Below, piece after piece: positions 22,522 through 33,073 of a DNA stretch of 64,000 nt. The DNA comes from Gliomastix tumulicola. Lineage: Eukaryota; Ascomycota; Sordariomycetes; Hypocreales; Bionectriaceae. The stretch is from NCBI GenBank assembly GCA_001599755.1, contig BCHX01000002.1, positions 3,454,330-3,518,329 on the forward strand. The letters run 5' to 3'. The stretch's first letter is position 1. The number at the start of each line of letters is the position of its first letter. The position numbers and the translations under genes were made by a program. The notes beneath the pieces are model-generated. The model worked only from the letters and a program-made list of their open reading frames with translations, did not search any database and was not told the DNA's origin.

Positions 22522-23850
22522 TCACAGATCCCGCCGCATGCCTCCCACGCGCCCCGTGTGCTCCTCAATCTTCTCGTCCAGGAAATCGATCAACTCTGCC
22601 AGATTCTTTGCCTCGGCGATCTCCTGCCGCTCCTTCTTGGACAGCAACGACGACTTGTCCTCGCCCATGGCCGGCGAGCACATCTCCTGCACGTGGTGCA
22701 CCGTCAGCTTGAACGGGATCGGGGCGCGCGCGACGTTGCACATGAAGCGCTCCAGGGCCTCCCAGGGACAGGCGCGGTGGCCGGCGAAGAGGGCCGGGTT
22801 GGAGAGGAGGCCGCGGGCGGACATGAAGCCGGAGATGTTGGTGTTGCTGGGCGTCAGGCGGGGTGCAGAAGGAGAGGAAGAAGAAGAAGATGATGAGGTC
22901 TCTCCAGCAGTATCGCGGGGAAGGATGTCGTTGAGGGTGAGTGTCTGCGAGTTGGTGGTGGCCGTCGTCGGCGGCCGGAAGGGGAGGGCATGGACGTCGA
23001 AGACGTCGCCTGAGAGGAGGATGGGCAGGATGGGGGCGTATTTCTCCGCGAGGATGGAGAGGGCTTCTGCGCGGATGGGCGTCGTGGAGGGTGTGTTTCT
23101 TGTCCGCGGGTGGATGGTGATCCAGTCCACGTTGCGGTTCTGCGGGTGGCCGATGACGGTATCCAGAAAGTCCATCGTCTGTCTGAGGAAGTGTCAGTCT
23201 CATAGAATATTGAGACTTGCCCGGTAGAACGTACCTCAGATCATTGTGTATCCTGATCTTGACACTCACGCTCCTCCCCCTCGGACTGTCCACATCCTCG
23301 TCCATCCCAACCGCCCATCCATCCCCCCTCAGCCTCTCCCTCGTCTCAACGACCATATCCCTCACCAGCGCCCTCTCATTCATCAGAGCAGCGCCCAGCG
23401 TCTCAGCGCACGCCCACGACTGCGGACACCCGCAGTTGAGATCAACACCGTTCACCCACGGCGCCGCCAGAGACGAGGCGCGCGCGAGCTCGAGGGGCAC
23501 GTTGGCCCCGAACTGCAGGACCGTCGGGACACTCTTTAAAGCGGTAGAGACGGTCAGGTCGCTGTCGCGCGCAAAGTGGTTGCGGTTGAACTCCTTGGCC
23601 AGGACCATGGGCGTCCAGCAGAGGTCGGTGGCGTAGTGGTGGACGGTCTGGCGGAAGGCGAGTTTGCTGTAGCGGACCATGGGCGCGCAGGCGGTGACGA
23701 ATCTGTCGTTTGCTCTGGCGATGTCGAAGAGCTTCAGGGGGCTGGAGAGGACGGAGGTGGTTGGTTAGCTGAGGTTCGTGGAATTGGTTTGTGTGCAGAG
23801 TGTGTGACGTACTGGGTTGAGCCCGACTCTGCGTCCACCACCGCCGCCAT
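22522..23850 (-). CDS. dus4: tRNA-dihydrouridine synthase Dus4
   Basis: Three exons: 23850-23813, 23741-23235 and 23182-22522; 401 residues. The first exon is only 38 nt (MAAVVDAESGSTH...). The joined sequence reads PLKLFDIARANDRFVTACAP then MVRYSKLAFR, followed by TDLCWTPMVLAKEFNRN and VDLNCGCPQSWACAETLGAA, the NxGCP region of the flavin-dependent Dus family. Next come VKIRIHNDLRQTMDFLDTV and the signature FMSARGLLSNPALFAG. Dus4 reduces U20a/U20b in the D-loop of tRNAs using FMN and NAD(P)H. A Ser-rich insert (eight serines in a row) precedes the FMSARG segment. The C-terminus is helical and charged. Choice of Dus4 over other Dus paralogues rests on the pattern of these motifs. Confidence 0.92.
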
Positions 23851-24213
23851 GATGGAATGGTGTATCTATGATGTTAAATAAGTGGTGGCTATCGACTAAT
23901 GAAATGGACTTTGGGTAGTGAGACGAGATGGCAGCGAGGTCAGTCACAGTGAGTTGGTGAAGAATGTTGATGAGTCAAGTTTTCATTGGTGGGGTTGAGA
24001 ATATCTAGATGCCACCAAAATCGAACCCCCTCATAAAGGGGTCGCTAAAGAACAAGAACGTCGACAAGAACGCTCATACAAGTTGATACAGCCATTTCCC
24101 ATGCTCCTTGTTACCCTGATACAGACACATTCAGTGCACAGCCATGTTCAAAGATGATCGGCGCCGAACAGCCAACACAGAAAAGAAAACAGCCCCATCC
24201 CAACACCGGACAG
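23851..24213. other. Intergenic, dus4 promoter and 3' end of RBR ligase gene
   Basis: A 363-bp spacer; both neighbours read leftward, so it should contain the dus4 promoter and the 3' UTR of the RBR gene. I see no further gene in it. Confidence 0.55.
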
Positions 24214-26853
24214 TCAGTACGCCATACCAATCGCCGTCGTGCCCAGAGTCTTGCTGGAGCTGGCACGCGAGCTCGAGCCCTCCTCGACGGCAGTGGCGGC
24301 TGCTCCCCAACGGAATGTCACTCTCAGTGGCTTCGAGACCTGCTGGCCCTCCGTCGTCACGGCGGCCCCGATCCAGGGATTATCCGTCAGTGAGCTGTCG
24401 TCGGGCATCACCCTCGGCTTTGATCCTTCTCCCGGCTCGTCACCCTTGACCAGCGTCATGCTGTTCCCCGAGGAAGAGGGCCGGTGAGAGGAAGAAGCCC
24501 TGCTAGCACTCCTGCTCTCGTCACCCACGCCCGACACCGATCCCTCCACGGCGAAGAGACTGTCCGCGTCTCCCTCCATCTCCTGCAGCTCCAGCTCGCC
24601 CAGAAGCTTCTCCCGCTCGAGGACGACGAGTCGGAACCACTGCTTCTCAGCAGCACCCTTATCGGCGAGGTTGGCTTCCATGGCCTTGTGCTTCTCTGCG
24701 AGCCTCTGTTTGGTACTATGAAAGAGCTCGTCCTTGATGGTGCGCTCCTCCTCGAGCATCTCGCGGTATGCCGCCATCTCCTGCTTCTTCCATCCCTGCC
24801 ACGCTCGATACGAGCTCTCCATCTTCTGTTGAAGTGGAAGCATGGCCTTTCCAACCTCCTCGGCACCCCGGGGCTTGTTGTGGTAGTACCCGATGAGCTT
24901 GCGATGGTACTCGTCCAAGATCTTCTTCTCGGCCGCTGCCCGAGTGGAAAAGTCTTGGTTGAATGCCGTCTCCTTCTCGTGAAGCTTGGTCTGGATGCCG
25001 GCGGCCAGTTCTTCCATGTCGTTGGTCTGCTTGATCTCGAGCTGTTCCTTGGCGACCCGAGACTCTTCGTCCAGAGATTCGACGGCCTTCTTTTGGTCGG
25101 CTCGGATCATAACCCGCTGGAGCTCGTGCAGTTGACCGAGTGTCGCGCGTAGCTCGGCAAATCTGTTCTCGACCTCCTGTCGTCGCGTCTTCTCGCGGCG
25201 AACCCTCTCTTCGAGCTCGCGCTGCTGGCGCTCTTCCTCCAGTCTGATCTGCTCCTGTCTCAGCATCTCAGCCTTCAGCGACTCCTCGCGCTCAAACTCC
25301 TCAATCTCGGCGAGCATCTGCCGCAGCTCCTCCGAGTCCGCGAGCTCCTTAGCCTCCCGCTCGGCCCGTCGTGCCTCGGCCGCCGACTTGACTGCTGCAA
25401 GCTGGTCCATGGTGCACGTGCACGTGCGCCACTTGCGCGAGCAGACGTAGCAGAACTGCGTGCCGCACCGACACGTCATGTGCTGGCACGCCTCCTTGTG
25501 CTCCACGAGCGCCTTGCAGTTGAAGCACCGCTTCCACCCTTCCTCCTCGGCCAGCTGGTTCGTCAGGGTCATGTCCCGATCCTGCGGGCACTCGCCGCTG
25601 CCGTGCTCGGGCCCGTGGCACAGCGTGCACGTCCAGTGGCCCGACGAGCAGCGGCCCTGCCGCAGCGCCGGGTTGATGTACTCGGGCCGGATCCAGAGGC
25701 TGCAGCCCGCGTGGCTGCAGTACACGCGCTCGCCGGCGGGCGTGTTCCACTCGCTGGCCCGCTCCTTGAACTGCTGCTGCAGGTTCTTGGGCGCGTACTT
25801 GAGGATGGTGCGGAAGGGGATCTCGGTGAGGCAGCACTTGGGCGGCCACTGCTGCTCGTTCTGGCACGCGGTCGAGATGAGGCTTGCGAAGCAGTCGGGG
25901 CAGTAGCTGTGGCAGGGGACCTTGACGAGCTGTCGGGCCGGGAACTCGTCTAAGCACGAGACGCACTCACTGGTGCTGAGGTTAGTAAGATGGGAGTGAG
26001 TTGTAGGGGACTTGGGGCATGCGTACACTAGCTCATCGGTACTATCGGCAGCATCTGTCCTGCCGAGGACTTGCGTAGCTGACTTGGCATGCTGCTTTGC
26101 ATGATCATGGGCCTCGGCCAGTCGACGTCGCCACAGGTCGAAGCCCGAGCCCTCGGGTGCGCTGTCAGTCTTGCTGGACTTATCGCCTCCACGGTTGAAC
26201 AGTCTCTTGCGAAGGCCCAGAGCTTTCGCCTTGTCCAGGCCGTGTCTCACCGCCCGCACGGCGTCAGCCCTTCGAGCGGAAGACTCTTCGGAACCAGATC
26301 CAATCAGACTCGAGCCATCGGCAGAATTTCTCGCTCCTACCAGTGCCTCTACCAGGTCTGAGTCTGGCTGAACGCCTGATGGTTCCGTGGTATCTGGCTC
26401 TGTTTGTTTCGTTGCAGACTCGTCAATGATGATGATGGGTAAATAGGGCTCGTCGTCCGTTCCCAGCGGCTTCCTGACGTGAGTCCCCTCAGTCTCCTCT
26501 CCTCGTTGCTGTTCCTCCTCCTCTGCCCTCCGCTGATTCTCCTCGGCAGCGACAGCTGTGATATTCTCGATAGCCGACTGAACGACACCGAGCAGCACGT
26601 CATCAGTCACACCAGGCGTTCTAGTCAAAGCAGCGGGCGCCTCGTGGGCAAACCACCGCACGCCTTCAACATCCAACTCGCCCGGCAGGTTGTTAGCAGA
26701 CCACGGCGTCGGCGGCTCTCTCTTCCTCCATGCCTCCTGCGTCTGCGCTAGAACCTCGAACGGGTCGTCGTGGATGTCGACGTAGTCCTGGGCGTCGAAG
26801 GAGCCCGGCATGAGCTGGACTCTGCTCTCGTTCTGGGCGGAGGACGTGGCCAT
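24214..26853 (-). CDS. RBR-type (RING1-IBR-RING2) E3 ubiquitin ligase
   Basis: A single exon. The ATG at 26853 has a strong context (CCACCATGG) and gives 879 residues; an in-frame ATG at 26901 would add 16. The central region carries RING1 (CVSCLDEFPARQLVKVPCH, ending with CCLTEI), an in-between-RING with YCSHAGCSLWI and CTLCH, and RING2 (CFNCKALVEHKEACQHMTC followed by CGTQFCYVC). In RBR ligases the Cys in the EACQHM position forms the ubiquitin thioester, and it is present. The C-terminal half is a long Glu/Arg/Gln-rich coiled coil, followed by a Ser-rich tail. The N-terminal third is acidic and disordered. Such IBR plus coiled-coil proteins are common in filamentous fungi and mostly unstudied; substrate and location cannot be inferred. 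Confidence 0.9.
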   Translation of the reverse strand: MATSSAQNESRVQLMPGSFDAQDYVDIHDDPFEVLAQTQEAWRKREPPTPWSANNLPGELDVEGVRWFAHEAPAALTRTPGVTDDVLLGVVQSAIENITAVAAEENQRRAEEEEQQRGEETEGTHVRKPLGTDDEPYLPIIIIDESATKQTEPDTTEPSGVQPDSDLVEALVGARNSADGSSLIGSGSEESSARRADAVRAVRHGLDKAKALGLRKRLFNRGGDKSSKTDSAPEGSGFDLWRRRLAEAHDHAKQHAKSATQVLGRTDAADSTDELVYACPKSPTTHSHLTNLSTSECVSCLDEFPARQLVKVPCHSYCPDCFASLISTACQNEQQWPPKCCLTEIPFRTILKYAPKNLQQQFKERASEWNTPAGERVYCSHAGCSLWIRPEYINPALRQGRCSSGHWTCTLCHGPEHGSGECPQDRDMTLTNQLAEEEGWKRCFNCKALVEHKEACQHMTCRCGTQFCYVCSRKWRTCTCTMDQLAAVKSAAEARRAEREAKELADSEELRQMLAEIEEFEREESLKAEMLRQEQIRLEEERQQRELEERVRREKTRRQEVENRFAELRATLGQLHELQRVMIRADQKKAVESLDEESRVAKEQLEIKQTNDMEELAAGIQTKLHEKETAFNQDFSTRAAAEKKILDEYHRKLIGYYHNKPRGAEEVGKAMLPLQQKMESSYRAWQGWKKQEMAAYREMLEEERTIKDELFHSTKQRLAEKHKAMEANLADKGAAEKQWFRLVVLEREKLLGELELQEMEGDADSLFAVEGSVSGVGDESRSASRASSSHRPSSSGNSMTLVKGDEPGEGSKPRVMPDDSSLTDNPWIGAAVTTEGQQVSKPLRVTFRWGAAATAVEEGSSSRASSSKTLGTTAIGMAY

Positions 26854-28002
26854 GGTGGGCGAGCTGGAGGAGCTTGTTTGAGGGTGCCACGTTCTCCGCA
26901 AGAGCGGTCAGAAGGTGATGAGAATCCTAGGTCAAGGCGGGGTGACGTGACGTGACACAGGGTGACAACGCATCAAGATAGCGATATGCTACACCAGGAT
27001 GGAGATCAGGGTGTGGTGGTGGTCGATAGTGGTTTGAGACTCGCAAATAGAGAATCAGAAGCAAAAAGAGAAAACATGGCTCGATGCCTCTCTGGGTACC
27101 ATCACGCTGGTATAAGAGACAGCCCAGCCGGCTCGAGCGGCGCCTATTATGACACAGCTCATCGAGTCTTTGGGACCGACCGATCACATTGCAGCATTGG
27201 CGCGTTAGTACGAGTGGGACGGGATATACGGCAGACTTCCAGACAGACAGGCACAGGTCGTACAGAACCCGGGCTTAGTGCAGGTAGAGCAGCAGCTGCA
27301 GGGCAGTGGTGCGCTAGACGGACTGCCTGAAGGGGACTTTAGACGGGGAGGGCTGAAAGGGTGTCGACCCCCCGTCTAAGCAGTTCCAGCCCAAGGCATC
27401 TTTGGAGGGGGCCAAGCATCCTAGGCGGTCGCGTTTAGGCATACTCCTCGCTTCAGGCCTAGGAAGGACCTAGTGGATGGCACGGTAGTCTCCTGACAAA
27501 GGCCCTGAGGGGGAAGAGCAGAGGAGGCTCGCTGGGCGGTTCAAAGCTGGTTGACTGCCCACGTGCGCGCCTAAGTTGCCAGCCGCTCGACGGCAATTCC
27601 GTGTCAAAGCGAAGTAATCTGGAAGAATTCCAGAGCCATCATCTCGGGTGATGGCGGTGGCGTGGTCTTTGTTAGTGGAGGCGCAGCTGAAAATAGAAAC
27701 GCGACGGTGGATAGGGATTGAGGCTGAGAGGCGGAATTGCTCCCAGTACAGTTCGTGAACTGTTGCACACTGTATATTCGTACTGTACGGCTCCTTCACA
27801 GCCACCCGTTCGTCAGTCACATGGCCGGAGTCATCGCCATCTCGATTTCTCAAGTTGACTTATCTTGCTGCCTAGATCTTTCAAGCAGGTACATTTGCGC
27901 AAAGCTCTTATATCTACTAGTAGTCCCGCCCTACCCACGCTGTATGAAGCCTAGTAGTCGGCCGTGCGTCTCGTTGCCCTATCCGTCATCCATACATACA
28001 CC
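26854..28002. other. Intergenic region with a small hairpin
   Basis: Between the RBR gene start and the FAH-family stop, about 1.15 kb. No ORF with recognisable features. A perfect 10-bp stem (27339-27348 with 27370-27379) is listed separately. Confidence 0.55.
27339..27379. repeat. Short inverted repeat (10-bp perfect stem, 21-nt loop)
   Basis: TTAGACGGGG at 27339-27348 is the exact reverse complement of CCCCGTCTAA at 27370-27379. It could form a hairpin in RNA of either strand; function unknown. Confidence 0.7.
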
Positions 28003-29138
28003 TTACAGCTTCGCCTTGGGGCCGGTGAATTCGACCTTGTTTGTGCTAGGATGGACTGTCAGTAAGGGTCCGAGATGATTCATGCCCAGAAATGTCGACC
28101 AATGACCTACCAGGTACCAACATTCTCCAGTCCAACCTCGACGACATCCCCGTTCTTCAACCAGACCTGGGGTTTCCGCCCCATGCCTACGCCCGATGGC
28201 CTGCGGGCGGGAAACGCATGTTAGCTATGATTCGTTCTCCTCGTATACTTCGGCTTTCAATAGTAGGGGCACATACGTTCCGGTGAAGATGATATCGCCA
28301 GGCACCAGCGTCGCCGTCTGACTCAAGAATGAGATGGTCTTCTTGACGTTGAAGATCATGTCGCCAGTATCTCCGTCCTGCAACACAGCATTATCAGTCA
28401 GTCCCTTTTCTCAAAAGCGCTTAAAGAGGGGATCTTACCTGGACCTTCTCTCCGTTCACCTTCGTCCAGATCTTGAGCGCCTGGGGATCCTTGATGACAT
28501 TCGAGGTAACGATACCAGGCCCATACGGCGCCCAGCCATCGAAGCCCTTGCCAAGAGACCACTGCCCGCCTCCGTGCTTCAACTGCCAGTCGCGGTGGGA
28601 CATATCATTGCCCACGGTGTAGCCAAGAACGTAATCCAGCGCCTCCTCCTCGGACACCTGCTTAGCCTTCTTTCCGATGACAATCATGAGCTCGCACTCG
28701 TAGTCCAATCCGACGCCCTCCTGCGCCAGAGGCGGCACGGGGATGGGGTCAGCCGGTCCGGCCAGGGACGTCGCAGGCTTATAGAAGAGCACGGGGAACT
28801 TGGGCTCGGGCAGGCCCGACTCCTTGGCGTGCAGGGCGTAGTTGAGGCCGAGGCAGCGGACGGTGCCTGTGTGCTCGGGGGCCAGGGGAGGGAGCAGGAA
28901 CCGAATGTCCAGCGCCTCGGAGGTGACCTCGTGCTTGCCGAAGATGTCGCCGGTGATGACGCGAGCCTGCTTGGCCTTGTTGATGTCCGTCACGCCCTTT
29001 GGCAGGATGGCATCGCCGTAGTAGATGCGCGCATCGTTGGCGACAAATCGCACCAGGCGCTTATCACGGCTTGTTAGTACAGTTAACTCGGGGAATGCGC
29101 CGAGCATCGGCAACAGGACGTACCGAGAAGAGAGGCAT
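28003..29138 (-). CDS. Fumarylacetoacetate hydrolase (FAH)-family protein
   Basis: Five exons: 29138-29124, 29059-28439, 28377-28277, 28200-28111 and 28045-28003; 289 residues. Exon 1 encodes only five residues (MPLFS). The intron behind it has a canonical TACTAAC branch site; the first AG after the branch gives an in-frame stop, so the second AG at 29060-29061 was used. The joined start reads MPLFSRLVRFVANDARIYYG. FAH-fold motifs are VRCLGLNYALHAKE, the metal-binding LDYECELMIVIGKKAK, GNDMSHRDWQ, and PGDIIFTGTPSGVG, with K-rich end FTGPKAKL. The family includes acylpyruvate hydrolases, oxaloacetate decarboxylase (FAHD1) and 4-hydroxyphenylacetate-pathway isomerases/decarboxylases. It needs Mg2+ or Mn2+, but the substrate cannot be fixed from sequence. 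The gene shares an intergenic region with sdhaf1. Confidence 0.9.
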
Positions 29139-29761
29139 ATTCAATCAGATAATCCGGACAATTTCAGTTATTCTAGATGTGCAATACAGCAGAGCTTAGA
29201 TGATGCGGATAATGAGAATGAGTGGCAAAACGAGATAACGGTGCCGATACTGATGATGTTATCGTCCTTTATACATCCCAATCGGCGTAGATGCGAGTGT
29301 CCCCTGCACTCTACTGCAGCTCCCCGGCGGTTTTTATCGGCACTGACTGGTGGAATTTCGACCGAGTCCTTCCGGTGGCTCTCAACGGCGGTGACCCGTC
29401 CGGTCGGAAGATAGCCGGATTAGTCAGTGAAGGACAGGCTGGGATATCGACAAAAGGAATGCCAAAGCTGGAACTGTATTCATGTCTTGAGTTTTACTAT
29501 GCTTTGGCTCCTAGGATCATCAATTATGTCCCAAGTTCGGGACAGGATGGATGACCTTGGGGCTGGGTAAGCATATACTTCCAAAATTGTCATATAACAC
29601 ATGGTGGTAGAGGTACCCACCTAACACCCTCGGAGTTCGGACAAAGCATGCCATGGGTGTCTGACCGTCAGGGTCCAGCATCAAGAAAAGTCAACCTTCG
29701 CCTGCTTTCATGGCCAAGGTACCGTCGACTCCAGGCCATCCTTGATCCGAAACGGGCGACC
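29139..29761. promoter_or_regulatory. Divergent promoter region, FAH-family gene and sdhaf1
   Basis: A 623-bp spacer between divergent genes. No further gene or repeat was recognised. Confidence 0.5.
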
Positions 29762-30128
29762 ATGCGTCTCTCGGGTCTCCAGAAGGAGGTGCTGGCATTG
29801 TACCGCCTTTGTCTCCGCGAATGCCGGAAGAAGCCAGAGGTGAGGATTACCGTGCACAGATACGCGTCCGTGGAGCTAACCGTGTCACAAAGAGCTCGCG
29901 TGCTCACTTTCAGAAGTTCGCCAGGTAATAGCCAGCCTCTTTTCGTTCTGGGGGGGAATTCATGGAGGGAGACAAGTCAGGACCGCTGACAGTGAGAGTC
30001 GCAGATCTGAATTTGCGCGTCACCTGAGCATAGACAAACGCGACTTTGGTGCGATTGAGTTCCTGCTTCGCAAAGGGCGGCGGCAGCTCGAGACTTACTC
30101 ATCCCCAGGCATCAAGGACATTCATTGA
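29762..30128 (+). CDS. sdhaf1: Succinate dehydrogenase assembly factor 1 (SDHAF1/Sdh6), LYR-motif protein
   Basis: Three small exons, 29762-29839, 29893-29924 and 30005-30128, give 77 residues. The start MRLSGLQKEVLALYR contains the LYR motif at 13-15, followed by LCLRECRKKPE. The exon 1-2 intron has a CTAAC branch site and an acceptor at 29891-29892, giving SSRAHFQKFAR; exon 2 is only 32 nt. Exon 3 encodes FARHLSIDKRDFGAIEFLL then RKGRRQLETYSSPGIKDI. This closely fits fungal SDHAF1, a small mitochondrial matrix protein that recruits the Fe-S transfer machinery through its LYR motif to mature Sdh2 of respiratory complex II. No single open frame longer than about 45 codons covers it, so the gene is easily missed. 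All junctions keep the frame and have consensus sites. Confidence 0.93.
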
Positions 30129-30510
30129 AATATGATGCTGACGATGCATGGCGAAATGAGGCATAGGCCTTGGTGAGCCGAGAGGCTGCTACTACAAGGT
30201 CCATATCATGACCTCAGCAACCTCCCACCAGCTTCTCCGCTCCGGTCACTTGTCCCAATCAGAGCACTTCGCCAGCTGCCTCACCAATGATTCCTCATTT
30301 TCGATATGTGGAAGTGAGATGGACAAGGCGAGTGCGCACGACCGCGCCTTCCGGCTGCAGTGCAAACTTTGCCCAGATACAACGATACTTGGATCCGTCA
30401 TGAGTTGTAACTCCTTCATCCTTCAAAGTGAAGAACAGTACGGGAAGGAAGGACCCTCACTTTTACTTTCAGCGACATGCCACGAGGCTTCTCCGTAATC
30501 GAAAACAACA
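30129..30510. other. Spacer between sdhaf1 and unknown gene
   Basis: A 382-bp stretch with the sdhaf1 3' UTR and presumably the promoter of the next gene. I see no additional feature. Confidence 0.5.
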
Positions 30511-32898
30511 ATGGCCTCTCCAATATCATCCAATCTCACATCTGTTTCCTCGAGTACCACCGTGCCTCGCCCTAGACTCTATGCCCTTTGCTTCTTTTTG
30601 AATAATTCAAGTTGGAAATACTGTGTGCTCGCTGAAGCGTCCATCGCAAATATGCCATCATTAGCACCCATTCCGACGACATCCTCATCAAGATTACCTG
30701 CCGACGCCTCCCCGTCGAATATACAGTCTTTTGTCGAGTACCCGAGAGCCCGCCCCCGATCCCGCGTCTTGCTTCTATCTCGGAGCCATTCCCGTGTTCG
30801 AAAGCGACTATTCCAGCCTGTTTCTTCGCTCAAGGAAAGCCTCCAGGGGCCAGCACGTCAAAAATCGGCTGGGGAAGGGGGTTCTCCAGAGTATTGGGAG
30901 AACAGGGCTCACGATGGGGAGCTCAGCCAGACTCCTCTCCTCAAACCTACTGTCTCCGACGTTTCCGAGGCTTCTGGATACATTGGCGAGCCCTCCGAGT
31001 CATCATTTGACTTGGATACATTTCCTCTCCCACCAGTCACTCAGCAAGTCTTAGCTGTGCCAAGCCACGACGATCGCCTACAATCTTCACAAACCGATGG
31101 CGCGTTGAAAGAGAATCGTACAGGCCGGTCCATTCCTAGATCAGGACAGAGCATCTCCCAAGCAAGCCAGTCACGCCCTGGGCCATATCCGCATCACCGG
31201 ATCACCGAAGTGGTGGATGGAAGCTCACTAAATGACGTCCAGTCGCAATCTCAGAAAAGACGCTCCATCGACCCGGTTCTGGTCGATGCTATCGCCAAGA
31301 CGGTGGTTGAGCAGTTACGTCTCTATTCCGCAGCTGGTACCCAGGCAGGCTCCGCCAGATCTACCCCGTCTTCATCGGATTTATGCAAAGACTCTTCAAG
31401 AACTCCGAGCCAGCGACAGGCCCTGGATCGATTCGTCAAGGAATTGCAGCGATATGCTGACAACGTGAACGCCGCAGGAAGGCTGCCCCTCTCCACCCCG
31501 ACACGTTCCAAGTCTCCTGCTACCTTGCACACAGTATCTGCTCTCCTCCCTTATCGACAGGAGTTCAAGTCAGCTGGGCTCGCCGTGACCTCGCGAGACC
31601 AGGCTCAACGGAATTCTCGGGCTGTGATCCAAGGCTCCGGTCGTCGTGAATATCGCAAGAACATCCAACCACCCATGTTCCCTGATGTGAGCGGCATGGA
31701 TGGGAAACAAGAGACTGCGTCTCTCCCTAGTACCGAAGTCGACTTTGTGGACCCTGATACGGTCGATGTGTGGCGTCGAGCCCTCATCGAGCGTCTCCCT
31801 TCTCGCAGGCATGCGGTGGTCATCGAAACGGACGCATCCTCTGCCGCCGGATGTCTCCCTTGCCGCTCGTCGAAGCAACCACTGCGAGGGAAAGACAAGC
31901 CCAAGGCGAGCGTGGAATCCACTGGAAGGAATCAAGAGGCGCAAGACTTAGCAGATGCGGGTCAGTCAAAAGTTCAAGCTACGATGCCTCAATCAAGAAA
32001 GATGCAGGGGTTACGACCCAAGGGCTACACGCTTCCTCAAGCAGACCACCATCCAGCTGCGACCCACGATCACCAAGTTCATGGCAAAGTGGTTACGCGG
32101 AATGATGTGAGGACGACAAGGAACGAACAACTCTACCCCAAGCCGTCAATAGGTTTGAACCCTGTTTTCAGTCGAACGCAAGATGAAAATGCAGGGCCCG
32201 TTCAGCTCGAACCTCGAGATATACTCAGAGCTCCCAAGTCGGATAGCAGTGAATCATTACCTCCACCAAGCCCTCCGCCACAACATTCGATCAGGCCAGA
32301 TTCTCAACTCTTTACACAGAGACCATACCAGAGTTTGCCCCTGAACCGGGCCAGAGTCTCCCCAACTGAGGAACACTTGGTATACTCTACCCCCAGAGCA
32401 ACTTCAGTTCCACGGGCAAAGAGCCGCCCAAAGCGGCGCTCGAGACATACCAAGGCGGCTCCAAAGGATAAGGTCACAATGCAGCAGGAAATAGCTGAAC
32501 ATGACCATGGGCCGCGGCCTTATCCGGCACACCACCCAAAGCCTCACTCCAGAGTCGGTGCTCTACCACGCCGCCGGCCTCGAATCCCGAGCCGAAAATC
32601 GTCTCTCCGTCGGATAAGGCCGATTTCCAACGCTTCGGTACTCGACTTTGACGTCCTCAAAGGGCTGTGCATTGCTACTACAGCTGCATGTGACAAGGCA
32701 ACAGATGACTTCCTTCATGAGAAAACCGGTGTGCACATCCGGCGCTTCCTAGCAGAGTTGATTCAATACGAGTCTCTCACTCAACGTCAGCCTGGAGACT
32801 CGGCTGAGGAGTATCGAAGAAGGAGTCGGTCGCAGATGAGGCAACTAAAGTACCAAGTGCGCAAGTCTCGGGAGCTGGGACAGGCAAAGACATACTAG
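30511..32898 (+). CDS. Large disordered protein of unknown function
   Basis: An uninterrupted ORF of 795 residues starting at ATG 30511. I do not recognise the family. Most of it is Ser, Pro, Arg and Gln-rich and probably disordered, with several basic stretches (for example RPKRRSRHTKAAPK near 645) that resemble nuclear localisation signals. Two short parts look ordered: residues about 250-275, RRSIDPVLVDAIAKTVVEQL, an amphipathic helix; and the C-terminus from about 710, VLDFDVLKGLCIATTAACDK and then helical, charged sequence ending QMRQLKYQVRKSRELGQ. Over more than 2 kb no stop occurs, which with consistent codon use argues for a real gene. Parts of the N-terminus could be spliced; I found no compelling intron. 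Function, partners and location are unknown. Confidence 0.7.
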   Translation: MASPISSNLTSVSSSTTVPRPRLYALCFFLNNSSWKYCVLAEASIANMPSLAPIPTTSSSRLPADASPSNIQSFVEYPRARPRSRVLLLSRSHSRVRKRLFQPVSSLKESLQGPARQKSAGEGGSPEYWENRAHDGELSQTPLLKPTVSDVSEASGYIGEPSESSFDLDTFPLPPVTQQVLAVPSHDDRLQSSQTDGALKENRTGRSIPRSGQSISQASQSRPGPYPHHRITEVVDGSSLNDVQSQSQKRRSIDPVLVDAIAKTVVEQLRLYSAAGTQAGSARSTPSSSDLCKDSSRTPSQRQALDRFVKELQRYADNVNAAGRLPLSTPTRSKSPATLHTVSALLPYRQEFKSAGLAVTSRDQAQRNSRAVIQGSGRREYRKNIQPPMFPDVSGMDGKQETASLPSTEVDFVDPDTVDVWRRALIERLPSRRHAVVIETDASSAAGCLPCRSSKQPLRGKDKPKASVESTGRNQEAQDLADAGQSKVQATMPQSRKMQGLRPKGYTLPQADHHPAATHDHQVHGKVVTRNDVRTTRNEQLYPKPSIGLNPVFSRTQDENAGPVQLEPRDILRAPKSDSSESLPPPSPPPQHSIRPDSQLFTQRPYQSLPLNRARVSPTEEHLVYSTPRATSVPRAKSRPKRRSRHTKAAPKDKVTMQQEIAEHDHGPRPYPAHHPKPHSRVGALPRRRPRIPSRKSSLRRIRPISNASVLDFDVLKGLCIATTAACDKATDDFLHEKTGVHIRRFLAELIQYESLTQRQPGDSAEEYRRRSRSQMRQLKYQVRKSRELGQAKTY

Positions 32899-33073
32899 CT
32901 CTGAAGGTGTTCTTGAGAGTTTGTCAATATCAATAAAACTACGACTCGCGGCCCGCCGCACGCCTACGAATGGATTGACGGTTTGGAATACCACAGTCTG
33001 TCCACCTGTTCATCAAGCAGTAATTATAGACATATATATCAATTTCTCGTTTACACTGAATCGCCCACTGTGA

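Noticed and set aside
22565..23680. 371-codon frame across dus4 exons 2 and 3
   Set aside because: After the true exon 2 end at 23235 it runs through the intron and then out of frame in exon 3; the spliced model restores the Dus4 motifs.
24010..24045. GGGGGTTCGATTTT on the minus strand, B-box-like
   Set aside because: No T-stem complement and no cloverleaf around it.
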